64,000 nt of DNA from Clostridium sp. DL-VIII (lineage in GTDB: Bacteria; Bacillota; Clostridia; Clostridiales; Clostridiaceae), in NCBI RefSeq assembly GCF_000230835.1, contig NZ_CM001240.1, forward strand, positions 2,364,501 through 2,428,500. The letters run 5' to 3'. The notes beneath the pieces were generated by a model. That model made no database searches and was not told the origin of the DNA. It was given only the letters and a program-made list of their open reading frames with translations. Shown here piece by piece: positions 54,607-63,967 of this stretch. The translations under genes were made by a program, and so were the position numbers. Position 1 is the stretch's first letter; each line of letters begins with the position of its first letter.

Positions 54607-54966
54607 TATGGAAGAAATCTAAGATATATGTAAAATAATAAAAAGGAAAATAAAAATGTAAATTCACAAGGCAATAAAAATTCATCCAAAGTAGAAGATA
54701 ATAAAGGTAAGAACAAATAGTTAAGGCAATACCTATGTGGTAAATAGATAAGAGGATATATCAAGAAAGATATTAAGATAATATGCTTATAAAAAGATAC
54801 TCTGTACTATATTAAAAAAAGATTTAAAATGTCTCGAGGATTAGGTTGTTATGTGTAACTTTCGAGACACTTTAAATTCAGCGAAAAAATGTATGTCAAA
54901 TTATATAAATTGGTTGTAATAGATATTTGCATAAGGTTATAATTCTAGTGAAGGATGTGATACTAT
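54607..54966. other. Intergenic region with one hairpin and a possible coding remnant
   Basis: No intact gene. Codons 54648-54720 can be read as a hydrophilic tail (NVNSQGNKNSSKVEDNKGKNK, TAG) directly after a stop and without a start, possibly a relic. A TTTAAAaTGTCTCGA / TCGAGACAcTTTAAA stem lies at 54823-54837 and 54862-54876. Confidence 0.4.
54823..54876. repeat. 15-bp inverted repeat upstream of msrA
   Basis: TTTAAAATGTCTCGA (54823-54837) pairs with TCGAGACACTTTAAA (54862-54876), one mismatch, 24-nt loop, about 90 nt before msrA. No T-run. Confidence 0.5.
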
Positions 54967-55440
54967 ATGAAGAAAATAGTTTTAGGTGGAGGTTGCTTCT
55001 GGGGAGTAGAAAAACTCTTCTCAATGACACCAGGGGTAGTAGAAACAGAAGTAGGATATGCAAATGGAAAAACAGAAAATCCAACTTATGAAGAAGTATG
55101 CAAAGATGATACAGATTTTGTAGAAGTATGTTACATAACATATAATGAAAAAGCAGTTTCGTTAGATACTTTATTAGATAAGTTTTGGAGTGTTATTGAT
55201 CCTACAACAGTAAATAAACAGGCAGGAGATGTTGGAACTCAATATAGAAGTGGAATCTACTACATTGATGATTCTGATATTGATATAATTAATAAAAGCA
55301 AAATGAAAATTCAAGAGAAATATAAAGAACCAGTTGTAACTGAAATTAAACCACTAGAAAAATATTATACAGCAGAAGAATATCATCAAGATTACTTAGA
55401 GAAAAATCCTACTGGATATTGTCATATTAAATTTAACTAA
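54967..55440 (+). CDS. msrA: Peptide methionine (S)-S-oxide reductase
   Basis: 157 aa, ATG at 54967 after GAAGGATGTG. The active-site motif [12 protein letters not shown] contains the catalytic Cys; [37 protein letters not shown] and YRSGIYY follow, as in all MsrA. The usual C-terminal recycling region is replaced by [19 protein letters not shown]. It repairs methionine sulfoxide (S isomer) in proteins. Monocistron with a shared terminator. Confidence 0.96.
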   Translation: MKKIVLGGGCFWGVEKLFSMTPGVVETEVGYANGKTENPTYEEVCKDDTDFVEVCYITYNEKAVSLDTLLDKFWSVIDPTTVNKQAGDVGTQYRSGIYYIDDSDIDIINKSKMKIQEKYKEPVVTEIKPLEKYYTAEEYHQDYLEKNPTGYCHIKFN

Positions 55441-55443
55441 TAT

Positions 55444-55492
55444 GGAGCTGTCGCACTAAAGATTTTAATCCGCTAGTGCGACAGGTCCTTAT
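55444..55492. terminator. Strong bidirectional terminator between msrA and the AraC-type gene
   Basis: CTGTCGCACTA (55448-55458) / TAGTGCGACAG (55474-55484), extended by GGA/TCC, then TTATTTTGTTTT. The descending arm overlaps the last codons of the AraC-type gene on the other strand. Confidence 0.88.
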
Positions 55493-56345
55493 TTTGTTTT
55501 GGAGAAAATTCTTTAGGTGATTTTGAAAATAGTTTTCTAAATGAGCGGAGAAAACATGAGTAATCATTAAAGCCGCATTGCATACAGACTTTGGTAATAG
55601 GTTCTCCAGTTGATATTAAATCTTTTGCCATTAATAATCTTTTTTGGTTTACGTAATTGTGGAGCGTATAGCCGGTTTCTTTCTTAAATTTATGCATAAG
55701 ATAATATTTACTTATATAGAATATTTGAGATAAAGCTTCTGTAGACAAATTTTCAGCTAAATTATTATTTATATATTTTAAAATCTTCTCAATTTGTTTG
55801 TCATATTTAAGAGAATCTTCTTCAGTTATATACATATTACTCAAATGAACTCTATTTAAATATATAAGCAGTTGAATAAATAATGAGTTGCTTAAAAGTT
55901 TGCTGCCAAATTCATTTGAATTAAAAGAAGTCTTAAGAGATTCTATTATAAACTTTATATTATTCTGTAATTTGCTTTCAAGTCTAATGAGATTAAAGCT
56001 CTTTTCATTTGCTAATTTAAAACATGTCAAAAGGTCACAATTATCATAGTTATGATTTTTGATGAAATTGGAATCAGCCCAAATTATTATACGTTCATAA
56101 ATTTCTGAAGGATCGATAATTGGCTTATGAACATCATTATTATTCACAAGCAAAATATCCCAAGGTTTCAAATTATAAGCTTTACCCTCAATCAAATAAG
56201 TCACTTTCCCAGATAAAAATATTATTATTTTATTAAAATCATGATAATGAAATTCAAATTCCTGATTTTTCTTATCTTTCAAATGAAACAATTGAAAATC
56301 TTTATTTAAATAACCTGATTTATTTTTGATATAATCATTATTCAT
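55473..56345 (-). CDS. AraC-family transcriptional regulator with cupin sensor
   Basis: 290 aa, ATG at 56345 after AAGGGGA on the minus strand. Residues ~20-105 form a cupin-like sensor domain (EFEFHYHDFNKIIIFLSGKV, IEGKAYNLKPWDILLVNNND). The C-terminal ~100 residues are the double helix-turn-helix: LAENLSTEALSQIFYISKYY, LMHKFKKETGYTLHNYVNQK, GFNDYSCFLRSFRKLFSKSP. It should respond to a small molecule. The divergent neighbour is murE, but no regulatory link is shown. Confidence 0.9.
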   Translation of the reverse strand: MNNDYIKNKSGYLNKDFQLFHLKDKKNQEFEFHYHDFNKIIIFLSGKVTYLIEGKAYNLKPWDILLVNNNDVHKPIIDPSEIYERIIIWADSNFIKNHNYDNCDLLTCFKLANEKSFNLIRLESKLQNNIKFIIESLKTSFNSNEFGSKLLSNSLFIQLLIYLNRVHLSNMYITEEDSLKYDKQIEKILKYINNNLAENLSTEALSQIFYISKYYLMHKFKKETGYTLHNYVNQKRLLMAKDLISTGEPITKVCMQCGFNDYSCFLRSFRKLFSKSPKEFSPKQNKDLSH

Positions 56346-56532
56346 AAATAAAATCCCCTTTGGTCATGAATGTAGTTAATTCTATGTAGCACTGCATTTA
56401 GAACACATACTATTTAATTATATGATAAAGCACTTTTTGCAACATATCAAGCAATATATACACTACTTACTGTGGAAATGTTGTATATAATGAGAATATA
56501 GCGAAATTAATAAAATGATTGGAGGAAGTAAA

Positions 56533-57984
56533 ATGAAGCTATATGAGTTGTTAAAGGATATGAAATATGAGTTGATTAGTGGAAATGTTGATATAGATGT
56601 TGCTAATATAAGTTATGATTCCAGGAAGGTAATAGAGAGTTCGATGTTTGTATGCATAAAAGGGGCTAATGTAGATGGACATGATTATATAAAAGAGGCG
56701 ATTAAGAAAGGCGCTTTAGCAATAGTGATTGATGAAGAATTAGAACTTAAAAGTAGAAATATAACACTGATAAAGGTTGAAAATTCAAAGATAGCGTTAG
56801 CAAGTTTAGCTAGTTCATTCTATAATAAGCCATCTAAAGAAATTAATTTAGTTGGAGTTACAGGAACTAATGGGAAAACTACAGTAATACATTATATTAA
56901 AGATATACTAGAAGCTAATAAAAAGAGAACGGCTATAATTGGAACTTTAGGGTATGAATTTGAAGAAAAAGAGGCAAATATAGAAAAAGTTAATCCGACG
57001 ACACCTGAAGCATTAGAACTACAAGGATTATTTAGAGAATTTAAGAATAAAGGTGCGGAGAATGTTATCATGGAGGTAACATCTTCAGCTCTAGCAAAAT
57101 ATAGAGTGGAGAATTGTAATTTTAATGTTGGGGTATTTACAAATTTATCTCAAGACCACCTTGACGAACATGGCACAATGGAAAACTATAAAAATGAGAA
57201 AATAAAATTGTTTAAAAAATGCTCAATAGGAATTATAAATTTAGACGATAAAATCTCTGAAGAAACTATAAAAAAAGCTACGTGTAAAATTTTAACTTAT
57301 GGAATAAATAAAGAGGCAGATATTAAAGCTACGGATATCAAGTATACAAATGATTCAGTTTTATTTAAAGTTAACTTTAAGGATGTAACGAAAGAAGTAG
57401 AAGTAAACATTCCAGGAAAAGTAACAGTCTATAACGTTTTGGCGGCTATAGGAGGGTGTATTGGCCTTGGAGTGAGTATTTCTGATATTGTAAAAGCAAT
57501 GCCAAATATCAAATATGTTTCCGGAAGGCTTGAAATGATAAAAAACAGTGCGAATAAAAGCGTAATAGTAGATTATGCTCATACACCAGATGCCCTAGAG
57601 AGATTATTGATGATGGCAAGAGAGACTACACGGGGAAGAATTATAAGTATATTTGGTTGTGGAGGAGATAGAGATAAGTCCAAGAGAAAAGTAATGGGGA
57701 TGGCAGCAGGAATATTATCTGATTACTGCATTATAACCTCAGATAATCCAAGAAGTGAAGAGCCCATGAGGATTATAGAAGATATTGAAGAAGGGATGCT
57801 TAGTATAAATTCAACTTATGAGAAGATTGTTGATAGAAGAAAAGCTATTGAAAGAGGATTAAAACTATTAAAAGATGAGGATTTATTGATAATTTCAGGA
57901 AAAGGACATGAAAATTATCAAATAATAGGAAAAGAGAGAATACATTTTGATGATAGAGAAGTAGTTAAAGAACTTTTAAGATAA
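56533..57984 (+). CDS. murE: UDP-N-acetylmuramoyl-tripeptide ligase (mDAP-adding), stand-alone copy
   Basis: 483 aa. ATG 56533 lies 7 nt after GGAGGAAG; the in-frame ATG at 56515 overlaps this site's upstream. Motifs: YDSRKVIESSMFVCIKGANV, GVTGTNGKTTVIHYIKDILE (ATP-binding), TTPEALELQGLFREF, MEVTSSALAKYRV, VDYAHTPDALERLLMMARE, GCGGDRDKSKRKVMG, and TSDNPRSEEPM; DNPR marks meso-diaminopimelate as substrate. It adds mDAP to UDP-MurNAc-L-Ala-D-Glu. It is not in a dcw cluster here and may be a paralogue. Confidence 0.94.
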   Translation: MKLYELLKDMKYELISGNVDIDVANISYDSRKVIESSMFVCIKGANVDGHDYIKEAIKKGALAIVIDEELELKSRNITLIKVENSKIALASLASSFYNKPSKEINLVGVTGTNGKTTVIHYIKDILEANKKRTAIIGTLGYEFEEKEANIEKVNPTTPEALELQGLFREFKNKGAENVIMEVTSSALAKYRVENCNFNVGVFTNLSQDHLDEHGTMENYKNEKIKLFKKCSIGIINLDDKISEETIKKATCKILTYGINKEADIKATDIKYTNDSVLFKVNFKDVTKEVEVNIPGKVTVYNVLAAIGGCIGLGVSISDIVKAMPNIKYVSGRLEMIKNSANKSVIVDYAHTPDALERLLMMARETTRGRIISIFGCGGDRDKSKRKVMGMAAGILSDYCIITSDNPRSEEPMRIIEDIEEGMLSINSTYEKIVDRRKAIERGLKLLKDEDLLIISGKGHENYQIIGKERIHFDDREVVKELLR

Positions 57985-58285
57985 GTAATTCTTATTGGAA
58001 GAGGTCATTTGATATAAGTGAGATGCTTATTTTGAAGTTAATAAGGATATTAAAGTAATGTTTGTTTAGATGAATTTTTTTAAGCTGTACTAGGAATATA
58101 GATATAGAAGACAAAGTATCGTATCCAATTTGTGCAGTTTATTTTTATATAAAAAATTAGTATGTCTATAATATTAGAGAATATAAAATTATAAAAAATA
58201 ATGTTTTTGAATTATGATTTTAAGTTAATGTAGTATAATTTAGATAATAATAAAATTAATAGAGTTGCATGGAGGAATTGGCTGA
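57985..58285. other. AT-rich intergenic region, no gene seen
   Basis: About 300 nt between murE and the RelA/SpoT-domain gene. A TATAAT near 58232 could be the latter's -10, but the -35 is not clear. Confidence 0.45.
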
Positions 58286-59110
58286 ATGAGAAAAGGTTTC
58301 AACATAGATGAGTTTTTAGGAAAATATCCTCAGACGAAAGAAATGATTTTAAAAAATAGTATTGATAGCGATAATTTGAAAGAAATCTATGAAGATTATA
58401 TAGATTATAAGAATTCTTATGAAAACCAGGCAGGATTTATAGCAAATATTTTACGTTCGCAAAAAAATGTACATTCGGTTAAATCAAGAATTAAAGATCC
58501 AGAGAGATTGATAGAAAAGATAATAAGAAAAACTGAAGACAGAAAAAATAAATATGGGAATGATTTTGAATTTACAGTAGATAATTATAAGAACGAAATA
58601 AATGATTTAATTGGAATTAGAGTGATACATATATTTAAAGATCAATGGCAGGGAATACATGAATTTATTTTAAAAACATGGAAGGTTATCGAGATTACTG
58701 CTAATGTTAGAGAAGGTGATAATATTGAGGTTTTTGATGATCCAAACATTGAAGTAAGATCAAAAGCTTCTGGGTATCGTTCGGTTCACTATTTAGTAGA
58801 ATTTTATCCAACCAATAAAAAAGTTATTGCAGAAATACAAGTTAGGACTATTTTTGAAGAAGGGTATGGAGAGATAGATCATAGGTTAAGATATTCGCAT
58901 GATGAAATTCCAGAGATTCTTAAATCGAATTTATTGCTGTTTAATAGAATAGTAGGAAGTGCAGATGAAATGGCATCATTGATAAATAATATAAGCAAGG
59001 AATGGGGTGAAAAGGAAGTGAATTATAAGAAATTAATACAAGAGCAGGAAGCTGAAATAAATAGATTAAAAAGTAAAATGACATGGATAGATCTTGAAAA
59101 TAATTCTTAA
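58286..59110 (+). CDS. RelA/SpoT synthetase-domain protein (small alarmone synthetase-like)
   Basis: 274 aa, ATG at 58286 with ATGGAGGAATTGG upstream. Synthetase core: VHSVKSRIKDPERLIEKIIR, INDLIGIRVIHIFKDQW, VRSKASGYRSVHYLVEFYP, VIAEIQVRTIFEEGYGEIDH. There is no HD hydrolase and no TGS/ACT tail, so it makes but does not degrade (p)ppGpp. It is longer than RelQ (about 210 aa) with an N-terminal helical extension and coiled-coil C-terminus (KKLIQEQEAEINRLKSK). Confidence 0.88.
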   Translation: MRKGFNIDEFLGKYPQTKEMILKNSIDSDNLKEIYEDYIDYKNSYENQAGFIANILRSQKNVHSVKSRIKDPERLIEKIIRKTEDRKNKYGNDFEFTVDNYKNEINDLIGIRVIHIFKDQWQGIHEFILKTWKVIEITANVREGDNIEVFDDPNIEVRSKASGYRSVHYLVEFYPTNKKVIAEIQVRTIFEEGYGEIDHRLRYSHDEIPEILKSNLLLFNRIVGSADEMASLINNISKEWGEKEVNYKKLIQEQEAEINRLKSKMTWIDLENNS

Positions 59111-59274
59111 AATATAAATTTAAATGTAATACTAAAAAACAATAATAAATTTTCCATTAAAAAGTGTTTTTTTCAATAAAAAACATGTTTGATTTTGTCA
59201 AAATATGATATACTAATGGTAACCCTAATAAATATTCAATGATTACCCTTTAATAATTTTCTCTCTCTCTCGTA

Positions 59275-59316
59275 AAAGCAGTAAATAAGAAATCCTTATT
59301 TGCTGCTTTATTTAGG
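59275..59316 (+). terminator. Terminator in the relA-like/nifS-like spacer
   Basis: AAAGCAGTAAATAAG / CTTATTTGCTGCTTT near-perfect 15-bp stem with 5-nt loop, then ATTTAGG. It is 165 nt from the gene upstream, so a short unannotated transcript could end here. Confidence 0.7.
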
Positions 59317-59498
59317 CACAATTAAAAAAAGTAAATTAATATTTTCTTTTGCATGTCTAAAAAAGACTATGCAGATAATATTTTTTTGTTATAATAAAAC
59401 ATGTATATTACATAGTAATTTTATAAGAAAAGTGCGAAAGTGATAAGTTATATTAAAATTAATAATAAGTTATCAGCGCATTTAAATTCTGGTGCAAA

Positions 59499-59566
59499 TT
59501 GTATCCTTGAGATATTATTTTCTTTAATATGCTTAACTGGATAGTTTTTTATAATTAAGGATACAA
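59499..59566 (+). promoter_or_regulatory. Inverted repeat TTGTATCCTT / AAGGATACAA in the desulfurase leader
   Basis: Perfect 10-bp arms (59499-59508, 59557-59566) separated by 48 nt, ending 22 nt before the start codon. It may be a leader stem or a pair of half sites for a regulator. Confidence 0.45.
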
Positions 59567-59588
59567 ATTTAAAGAGAAGGAGATTATC

Positions 59589-60737
59589 ATGGAAGTTTAT
59601 TTTGATAATAGTTCGACAACAAAGCCTACCGAGGATGTAATAGATGAAGTCGCTTTGGGTATGAAAGAGTTCTACGGGAACCCATCAGCTTTGCATAATA
59701 TAGGTTTAAAAAGTGAAAGAAAACTTAAAGAATGTAGAGAGATACTAGCTAGGACTATAAATGCTAGTGAAAATGAAATATACTTTAATTCAGGTGGAAG
59801 TGAAGGGAATAATTTAGTTCTTAAGGGGAGTCTAAAAGATGGAGTACATTTTATAACAACACCTTTCGAGCATGCTTCCATATTAAACACCATTAAAAAA
59901 TTTGAAGATAAGGATGTTAAAGTAACATTCTTGAAGATAAAAGAAAATGGCAAGATTGATTTAGAACATTTAAAAAATTCTATAACTAAGGAAACTGTGT
60001 TAATTTCAATAATGCATGTTAATAATGAAATTGGAGTGATTCAAGATTTAGAAGAGATAGGCCAAATAATAAAGGAAAATAGTAATAGGGCTAAGTTTCA
60101 TGTTGATGCAGTCCAAAGTTATGGAAAACTCTTTATAGATGTGAAGAAGATGAACATAGATTTCTTAACAGTAAGTGCTCATAAATTTCATGGGCCAAAG
60201 GGTGTAGGATTTATATATATTAAAAAACCTAATGCGCTCATTCCGTTAATAGAAGGAGGAGCTCAGGAATTTGGATTGAGAGCAGGAACACAAAATGTAC
60301 CTGGAATTATGGGGATGAGTTTGGCTTCAAAAAATGCAAACTATAATATGAAAGAAAATTATGAGAAAGTTTTAAAGATAAAGAAAAAATTTATCGATAA
60401 ATTAAGAGAGATACCAGATATAAGAATTAATAGCTTATTAAATGAAGAGTTCTCGCCATATATTTTAAACGTATCTTTTGTAGGTGCAAGAGGGGAAGTG
60501 TTACTTCACTTTTTAGAGGAAGCAGGAATATACGTATCGACAGGTTCAGCTTGTTCATCTAAAGAAAGGGAAAAAAATGGTGGAAGCTATGTTTTGAAAG
60601 CATTAGGACTAAGTAAAGATGAAATATCTGGTGGAATTAGATTTTCTTTTTCTGATGATAACAATGAGGAAGAAGTTGATTATGTAATGGAAGTCTTAGA
60701 AAAAGGACTTAAATTTTTAAGGAGGATTAAGAAATAA
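59589..60737 (+). CDS. Cysteine desulfurase (class V aminotransferase, NifS/IscS-like)
   Basis: 382 aa, ATG at 59589 after GAGAAGGAG. Motifs: MEVYFDNSSTTKPTEDVIDE, YGNPSALHNIGLKSE, FNSGGSEGNNLVLKG, PLP Lys199 in VSAHKFHGPKGVGF, GGAQEFGLRAGTQNVPGIMG, and the persulfide Cys322 in STGSACSSKE. It releases sulfur from cysteine. Its stop overlaps the thiI start, so the pair acts together: it is the likely sulfur donor for 4-thiouridine in tRNA (and thiamine) rather than for Fe-S clusters. Confidence 0.94.
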   Translation: MEVYFDNSSTTKPTEDVIDEVALGMKEFYGNPSALHNIGLKSERKLKECREILARTINASENEIYFNSGGSEGNNLVLKGSLKDGVHFITTPFEHASILNTIKKFEDKDVKVTFLKIKENGKIDLEHLKNSITKETVLISIMHVNNEIGVIQDLEEIGQIIKENSNRAKFHVDAVQSYGKLFIDVKKMNIDFLTVSAHKFHGPKGVGFIYIKKPNALIPLIEGGAQEFGLRAGTQNVPGIMGMSLASKNANYNMKENYEKVLKIKKKFIDKLREIPDIRINSLLNEEFSPYILNVSFVGARGEVLLHFLEEAGIYVSTGSACSSKEREKNGGSYVLKALGLSKDEISGGIRFSFSDDNNEEEVDYVMEVLEKGLKFLRRIKK

Positions 60738-61894
60738 TGAAAGAACTTATATTAGTAAAATATGCCCCGGAAATATTTTTAAAGGGATTAAATAGAGGGA
60801 AATTTGAGAGGAAATTAAGAGATAATATAGGAAAGAAGCTTGAAGGAATAACAGCAGAATTTATTCATGATAGTGGAAGATATTTCATTAAAACTGATGA
60901 AATAGAAGAAAGTATAAAGAGGATAAGCAAGGTATTTGGTATACTTGAGGTATGTTTAGTTAGAGAAGTCGAGCTAGATTTCAATAGTATACAGGAAGTT
61001 GCTTTAGAAAAGGTTAAAGAAGCCAAAGGAAGTACCTTTAAGATTAATACTAATAGAGCTAATAAAAAGTTTGAGTTAAATTCTATGGAAGTTTCAAGAA
61101 AAGTTGGAGGCTATGTGCTTAACAATTATGAGGAAGAAATAAGTGTTGATGTTAAGAATCCTGAAATTTTGATTAATATTGAAATAAGAAATAATTATGC
61201 TTACATCTGGTCAAATGACGATATAACAAAAGCTGTTGCAGGTCTTCCTTATGGAATGAATGGCAGCACAATGCTCATGTTGTCTGGAGGGATTGATTCT
61301 CCAGTAGCTGGATACCTTATGGCAAAAAGAGGCGTAGAAGTAAGCTGTGTTTATTACCATAGCCATCCGTATACATCGGAGAGAGCCAAAGATAAGGTTA
61401 AAGATTTAGCTAAAATATTAGCTCAATATACAGAAAAGATAAATCTATATGTAGTTCCGTTTACAGATATACAAATGGAGATAATAAATAAATGTAGAGA
61501 AGATGAGCTTACTATTATAATGAGAAGGTTCATGATGAGAATAGCATGTGTTCTTGCAGAAAAGTATGGAATAAATTCGGTGAGTACAGGGGAAAGTATA
61601 GGTCAAGTAGCTAGTCAGACCATGGATGGACTTGTTGTGAGTGATGACTGTGCTGATAGGCCAGCATTTAGACCATTAATAGCTATGGATAAAACAGATA
61701 TAATGGAAATAGCGAGAAAAATTGGTACATATGAAACTTCGATTCTTCCATACGAAGATTGTTGTACAATTTTTGTTCCAAAGCATCCAAAAACTAATCC
61801 TAAGCTTGATATGATAAGAAAAGAAGAAGAAAAATTAAATATAGATGAGTTAGTGGCTAATTCAATTGAAAATATTGAAGTTATAACATTTTAG
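60737..61894 (+). CDS. thiI: tRNA 4-thiouridine synthase ThiI (short form)
   Basis: 385 aa; ATG at 60737 overlaps the desulfurase stop (TAATG). Residues ~1-165 are N-terminal ferredoxin-like and THUMP regions (KYAPEIFLKGLNRGKFERKL). Residues ~170-385 are the PP-loop ATP pyrophosphatase: MLMLSGGIDSPVAGYLMAKR, VSTGESIGQVASQTMDG, YEDCCTIFVPKHPKTNP. The C-terminal rhodanese domain of E. coli ThiI is absent, as is usual in Firmicutes where the partner desulfurase supplies sulfur. Confidence 0.95.
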   Translation: MKELILVKYAPEIFLKGLNRGKFERKLRDNIGKKLEGITAEFIHDSGRYFIKTDEIEESIKRISKVFGILEVCLVREVELDFNSIQEVALEKVKEAKGSTFKINTNRANKKFELNSMEVSRKVGGYVLNNYEEEISVDVKNPEILINIEIRNNYAYIWSNDDITKAVAGLPYGMNGSTMLMLSGGIDSPVAGYLMAKRGVEVSCVYYHSHPYTSERAKDKVKDLAKILAQYTEKINLYVVPFTDIQMEIINKCREDELTIIMRRFMMRIACVLAEKYGINSVSTGESIGQVASQTMDGLVVSDDCADRPAFRPLIAMDKTDIMEIARKIGTYETSILPYEDCCTIFVPKHPKTNPKLDMIRKEEEKLNIDELVANSIENIEVITF

Positions 61895-61903
61895 TTTGAA
61901 ATA

Positions 61904-61938
61904 AATACCTCAGGAATTTCCTGAGGTATTATTTATTA
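61904..61938 (+). terminator. Rho-independent terminator after thiI
   Basis: AATACCTCAGG / CCTGAGGTATT 11-bp stem, 5-nt loop, then ATTTATT. Confidence 0.82.
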
Positions 61939-62084
61939 TTAAAAAATAATAGGTATATAAATGTTATAACAAATTGAAAAAAAAGTATTTATATGATATA
62001 GTAAATGTATACAGTTTGTATGCTAAATGTAATGAATAAATTGTATTATTTATTAAAAAAATTAATAGAAATGGGGAATAAATC

Positions 62085-62309
62085 ATGATAATAGTAAATT
62101 GCGCATTAAGACAAGATGATATTATAGGAATAGTAGAAGATATTGCTGTAGACAATGAAAAAGTTTTTAAATTTGTAAAAAAAGAAGGACTTAAATTATT
62201 CTTCGAAAGTACTCTTGGTGATGCTGAAAAAGCAGCTTCATTAGCAAAACAAACTATAAAAGGTACTGAGCTTGGTAAGGCATTATTCTTTAGTGTAAAT
62301 GCACAATAA
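62085..62309 (+). CDS. Small conserved-looking protein of unknown function (74 aa)
   Basis: ATG at 62085 after ATGGGGAATAA. Acidic/hydrophobic small protein, MIIVNCALRQDDIIGIVEDI, then AVDNEKVFKFVKKEGLKLFF and a helical C-terminus (GDAEKAASLAKQTIKGTELG). No membrane segment and one Cys near the N-terminus. I do not recognise it. Monocistronic with a terminator, in codon usage like its neighbours. Confidence 0.72.
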   Translation: MIIVNCALRQDDIIGIVEDIAVDNEKVFKFVKKEGLKLFFESTLGDAEKAASLAKQTIKGTELGKALFFSVNAQ

Positions 62310-62383
62310 AAGGCTCATTTAAATTAGAAGAAAGAAAAATAGGGATGTAACTAGAACAAGTACATACCATTTATTAATAAAAT

Positions 62384-62426
62384 AAAAAGCCTTAGCAGAG
62401 TCTATAATACTGCTAAGGCTTTTTTG
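62384..62426 (+). terminator. Strong terminator after the 74-aa gene
   Basis: AAAAGCCTTAGCAG / CTGCTAAGGCTTTT 14-bp stem with 11-nt loop, then T-run. Confidence 0.9.
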
Positions 62427-62712
62427 TTATTTCAAGTTAGTTGCTTCTTTTTGAAAATTTATAAGCATCAATAGGGAATTAATTAAAGTTTCATATAAAT
62501 AGTTAGTGGATTTAAGTTAATAATATAATTTATGACTATGTTATATAATAGTGAAATAGGGGATAAAAATCAACATAATAGCAAATAATAAATAAAAAGT
62601 TAAGAGTAAATCAAGGATAGCATTATGAATTAAATATATTTAATAATGAAAATATTATCTGAAAATTAAATAAAAAATATGAAGAAATATTTGAAAAATA
62701 TGCTTAAAATCA
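62427..62712. other. AT-rich intergenic region before the his promoter
   Basis: No gene, T-box or repeat is recognisable; many A/T runs only. Confidence 0.5.
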
Positions 62713-62741
62713 TTGACACATATTGTGAAATGAGATATCAT
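62713..62741 (+). promoter_or_regulatory. Sigma-A promoter of the his genes
   Basis: TTGACA (62713-62718), 17-nt spacer, TATCAT (62736-62741), 83 nt before hisZ. A small TTTAGC/GCTAAA palindrome lies at 62757-62770 in the leader. Confidence 0.78.
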
Positions 62742-62823
62742 AATTTTAACAACAATTTAGCACGCTAAAGTGATATAACGATAAAGAGAAATAAATAGCA
62801 ATAAGTAAATGGCGGGGTGGAAA

Positions 62824-63966
62824 ATGAGTAAGAGAAATATGATTCCGGAAGGAACAAGAGATTTAATATTAGATGAATGCACTATAAAAAGAAATTTAGA
62901 GAGGAATGTTGACGGTCTTTTTGAAAAGTGGGGATACAAAGAGGTTATAACACCAACATTAGAATTTTATGAGACCTTCAATTATAACTCTCAGTCATTA
63001 AGAGAAGAAGATATGTACAAGTTCTTTGATAATAGAGGAAGAATATTGGTACTACGACCAGACATGACGATTCCTATAGCTAGGGTAGTAGAAACTAAGT
63101 TGAAGGATGTAGGATTACCCATAAAACTTCGATATACTTCGAACGTGTTTAGAGTTCATGAGAGTCTTGGTGGAAAAAGAAATGAATATACAGATTGTGG
63201 TGTTGAATTCGTAGGATTAGAAGATAAAAAGTCTGATTTGGAAATTTTGGTATTAGCTTTAGAAGCTTTAAAGAAATTAGGCTTAAAGGATTTTAAATTA
63301 GAAATAGGAAACATTGGATTCTTTAATGGGGCATTTAGAAATTTAGAAATAGATCAAAAGTATAAAGAAATTATTGCACGGTTTATAGAAGATAAAAATC
63401 TAAAGAGTTTGGAAGAATATCTAGCAAATCTAGATATTAAAGATGAATATAAAAGATTCTTCAATAAGCTGCCATGGATGTTTGGAGATAAGCAGGTCCT
63501 TGAAGAAGCAAAGAAATTAGCATTTAATGAAGACATAAAGGAAAATTTGGAATATTTAGAGATGTTATATTTTGAACTTAATGAATTAGGATATGGAGAA
63601 AATATAACTTTTGATTTAGGAATGGTTCCGGGTTTAAATTATTATACTGGGATTATATTCAGAGGTTATGGTGAAGGGGTAGGAAATACACTTTTAAGAG
63701 GCGGAAGATATGATAACTTAATTAATATTTCTAAAAGTAGCATTCCAGCAGTGGGGTTTTCTATAGATATTAACTCTGTAATTCCAATAGTAAAGCTTAA
63801 TAATAATTTGCTAAATAAAGATGAATATAAGATATATTATTGTGAAAGGGATACAATTGAAGCTATAAGAAAAAGTGAAGAACTTAGAAGTAAAGGATAT
63901 ATAGTTGATTTATTGCCAAAAGACGATATTAAAGAAATAAAAATAGTTAAAAGTGGGGAAATGTAA
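62824..63966 (+). CDS. hisZ: ATP phosphoribosyltransferase regulatory subunit HisZ
   Basis: 380 aa. ATG 62824 is 5 nt after GGCGGGGTGG; the in-frame ATG at 62809 contains this site. Class-II aminoacyl-tRNA-synthetase-like fold: NMIPEGTRDLILDECTIKRN, TPTLEFYETFNYNSQSLREE, MYKFFDNRGRILVLRPDMTI, and a divergent motif 3 (LLRGGRYDNL). It lacks an anticodon domain and pairs with the short HisG that starts 2 nt after its stop. HisZ-HisG together form the first histidine enzyme. Confidence 0.93.
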   Translation: MSKRNMIPEGTRDLILDECTIKRNLERNVDGLFEKWGYKEVITPTLEFYETFNYNSQSLREEDMYKFFDNRGRILVLRPDMTIPIARVVETKLKDVGLPIKLRYTSNVFRVHESLGGKRNEYTDCGVEFVGLEDKKSDLEILVLALEALKKLGLKDFKLEIGNIGFFNGAFRNLEIDQKYKEIIARFIEDKNLKSLEEYLANLDIKDEYKRFFNKLPWMFGDKQVLEEAKKLAFNEDIKENLEYLEMLYFELNELGYGENITFDLGMVPGLNYYTGIIFRGYGEGVGNTLLRGGRYDNLINISKSSIPAVGFSIDINSVIPIVKLNNNLLNKDEYKIYYCERDTIEAIRKSEELRSKGYIVDLLPKDDIKEIKIVKSGEM

Positions 63967-63967
63967 A

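Larger units (their letters stand above)
59111..59588. other. Intergenic region before the cysteine desulfurase gene
   Basis: No gene seen. It holds the terminator at 59275-59316, an imperfect TGATAA... repeat near 59450-59476, and the TTGTATCCTT / AAGGATACAA inverted repeat at 59499-59566. Confidence 0.5.

Noticed and set aside
62427..62823. T-box leader before hisZ
   Set aside because: No AGGGTGGNACCGCG-like sequence; the GGGGTGG before hisZ is its ribosome binding site. A plain sigma-A promoter explains the gene.
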